Assembly: GCA_035995165.1 (NCBI GenBank)
Contig: DASYKU010000110.1
Span: 1 to 56,320, forward strand
Reading direction: 5' to 3'
Length of the DNA stretch: 56,320 bases
From: Mycobacteriales bacterium
GTDB lineage: Bacteria; Actinomycetota; Actinomycetes; Mycobacteriales; CADCTP01
The notes under the pieces are model-generated. The model was given only the letters and a program-made list of their open reading frames with translations, made no database searches and was not told the origin of the DNA. Numbering within the stretch: the first letter of the stretch is position 1; each line of letters begins with the position of its first letter. Below are positions 55,743-56,320 of the stretch, piece after piece. Both the position numbers and the translations under genes were made by a program.

Positions 55743-56320
55743 ATGCTGGTGTTGCCGGAGCTGCCGCTGGGCTTCGCCTCGTCGGTGTACGCCGACGACG
55801 CCGATCCCCGCGTGTTCTACGTGGTTCCGGCGGTCCCGCGCATCCGGACGGACGACCAGGGCGGGCGCGCGCTGGTGTTCTACAAGTACCGGTCGGTGCC
55901 GCCGGGGGAGACCGAGGCCACCGGCGGCGGCTTCCTGGAGTTCCAGACCGAGCTCGCCCTCGACGACGCCGAACGCGACCGGATCCTGCAGGCGCTGCGG
56001 TCCCGGGCGGCCGATCCGGTGCTGAGCACGCCGGTCTATCTGGACGGTACGGCCGAGCTCGTCACGTTCACGCCGGCGCCCGGTGGTCTGGTCGAGGCCA
56101 TCGAGGGATCCGCCCATCCATCGCTGTTCGGGGACAACGCGGCCGCCTTCGCGCTGACGCTCTCGCGGGACGGGGCCGTCCTGCTCTGGGACCAGCTGCG
56201 GGAGAGCCCGTCCCCGGTGGCGGTCCGCTATCAGCTCAGCATGCTGGCGCGGCTGCCGGCCGGGAAGGTGCACGTCTGGCTCCGGCCGGGGCCGCTGCGG
56301 GACGCCTGGGACCAGGTGGC
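55743..56320 (+). CDS. Unrecognised paralog-family protein (paralog 4), N-terminal part, cut by window end
   Basis: ATG 55743 has GGGAGG six bases upstream; 192 residues are visible. It carries the family N-terminal module on the opposite strand: GFASSVYADDADPRVFYVVP and AVPRIRTDDQ, then GGGFLEFQTELALDDAERDR, PSLFGDNAAAFALTLSRDGA and VRYQLSMLARLPAGKVHV. The conserved order shows that it is homologous to the three large minus-strand paralogs. A divergent copy shows the locus is larger than the operon and continues beyond the window. Confidence 0.88.
   Translation, partial: MLVLPELPLGFASSVYADDADPRVFYVVPAVPRIRTDDQGGRALVFYKYRSVPPGETEATGGGFLEFQTELALDDAERDRILQALRSRAADPVLSTPVYLDGTAELVTFTPAPGGLVEAIEGSAHPSLFGDNAAAFALTLSRDGAVLLWDQLRESPSPVAVRYQLSMLARLPAGKVHVWLRPGPLRDAWDQV

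Overview
The window is very GC-rich with dense genes, many GTG starts and frequent 4-nt stop/start overlaps. Together with LLM-class (F420-type) oxidoreductases, TetR/FadR-type regulators and an IS630-type insertion sequence, this points to a high-GC actinobacterium, genus not determinable here. No rRNA, tRNA or CRISPR array was seen.

Layout. 1-2.2 kb: a flavoprotein monooxygenase (cut by the window edge) downstream of a large LuxR-type regulator. 2.2-4.5 kb: a scarred IS630-type element; a 47-bp copy of its right end recurs 1.26 kb away, bracketing an APH-fold kinase gene. 4.5-8.4 kb: a MOSC/ferredoxin-reductase fusion, PPK2, a Nudix hydrolase and a truncated phosphotransferase. 8.5-39.6 kb: a large acyl-CoA catabolic island with two TetR regulators, a complete branched-chain-type (Liv) ABC importer, two paralogous acyl-CoA synthetases, an alpha-methylacyl-CoA racemase, several acyl-CoA dehydrogenases (a two-subunit pair, a single one and a double-length fusion), enoyl-CoA hydratases, a 3-hydroxyacyl-CoA dehydrogenase, a thiolase, two CoA-transferase systems, a two-subunit MaoC-type hydratase, and a B12-dependent acyl-CoA mutase (large plus small subunit) with an HMG-CoA-lyase-like enzyme. 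Six related 18-bp quasi-palindromes occur in this window only in the four divergent promoter gaps of the island, suggesting one regulon. The island ends in a decapitated acyl-CoA dehydrogenase at the DNA ligase gene.

39.6-45.3 kb: an ATP-dependent DNA ligase and a three-gene NAD-type formate dehydrogenase operon. The catalytic gene is read through an in-frame UGA at the selenocysteine position, followed by a SECIS-like hairpin whose GGUCU loop sits at nt 19-23 after the UGA, as in E. coli fdhF. 45.4-47.1 kb: a class IV aminotransferase and a sulfotransferase-like gene. 47.1-56.3 kb: a run of large, unrecognised, mutually paralogous beta-rich proteins (four on the minus strand, a fifth divergent and cut by the window end), one with a 13-unit PPGGPV repeat.

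Working model (inference). The Liv importer brings in a carboxylic acid, the ligases make the CoA thioester, and the racemase, dehydrogenases, hydratases and thiolase run beta-oxidation. The mutase and lyase-like enzyme would handle a branched skeleton that ordinary beta-oxidation cannot. Both have lost residues their well-studied relatives depend on, so the substrate may be new.
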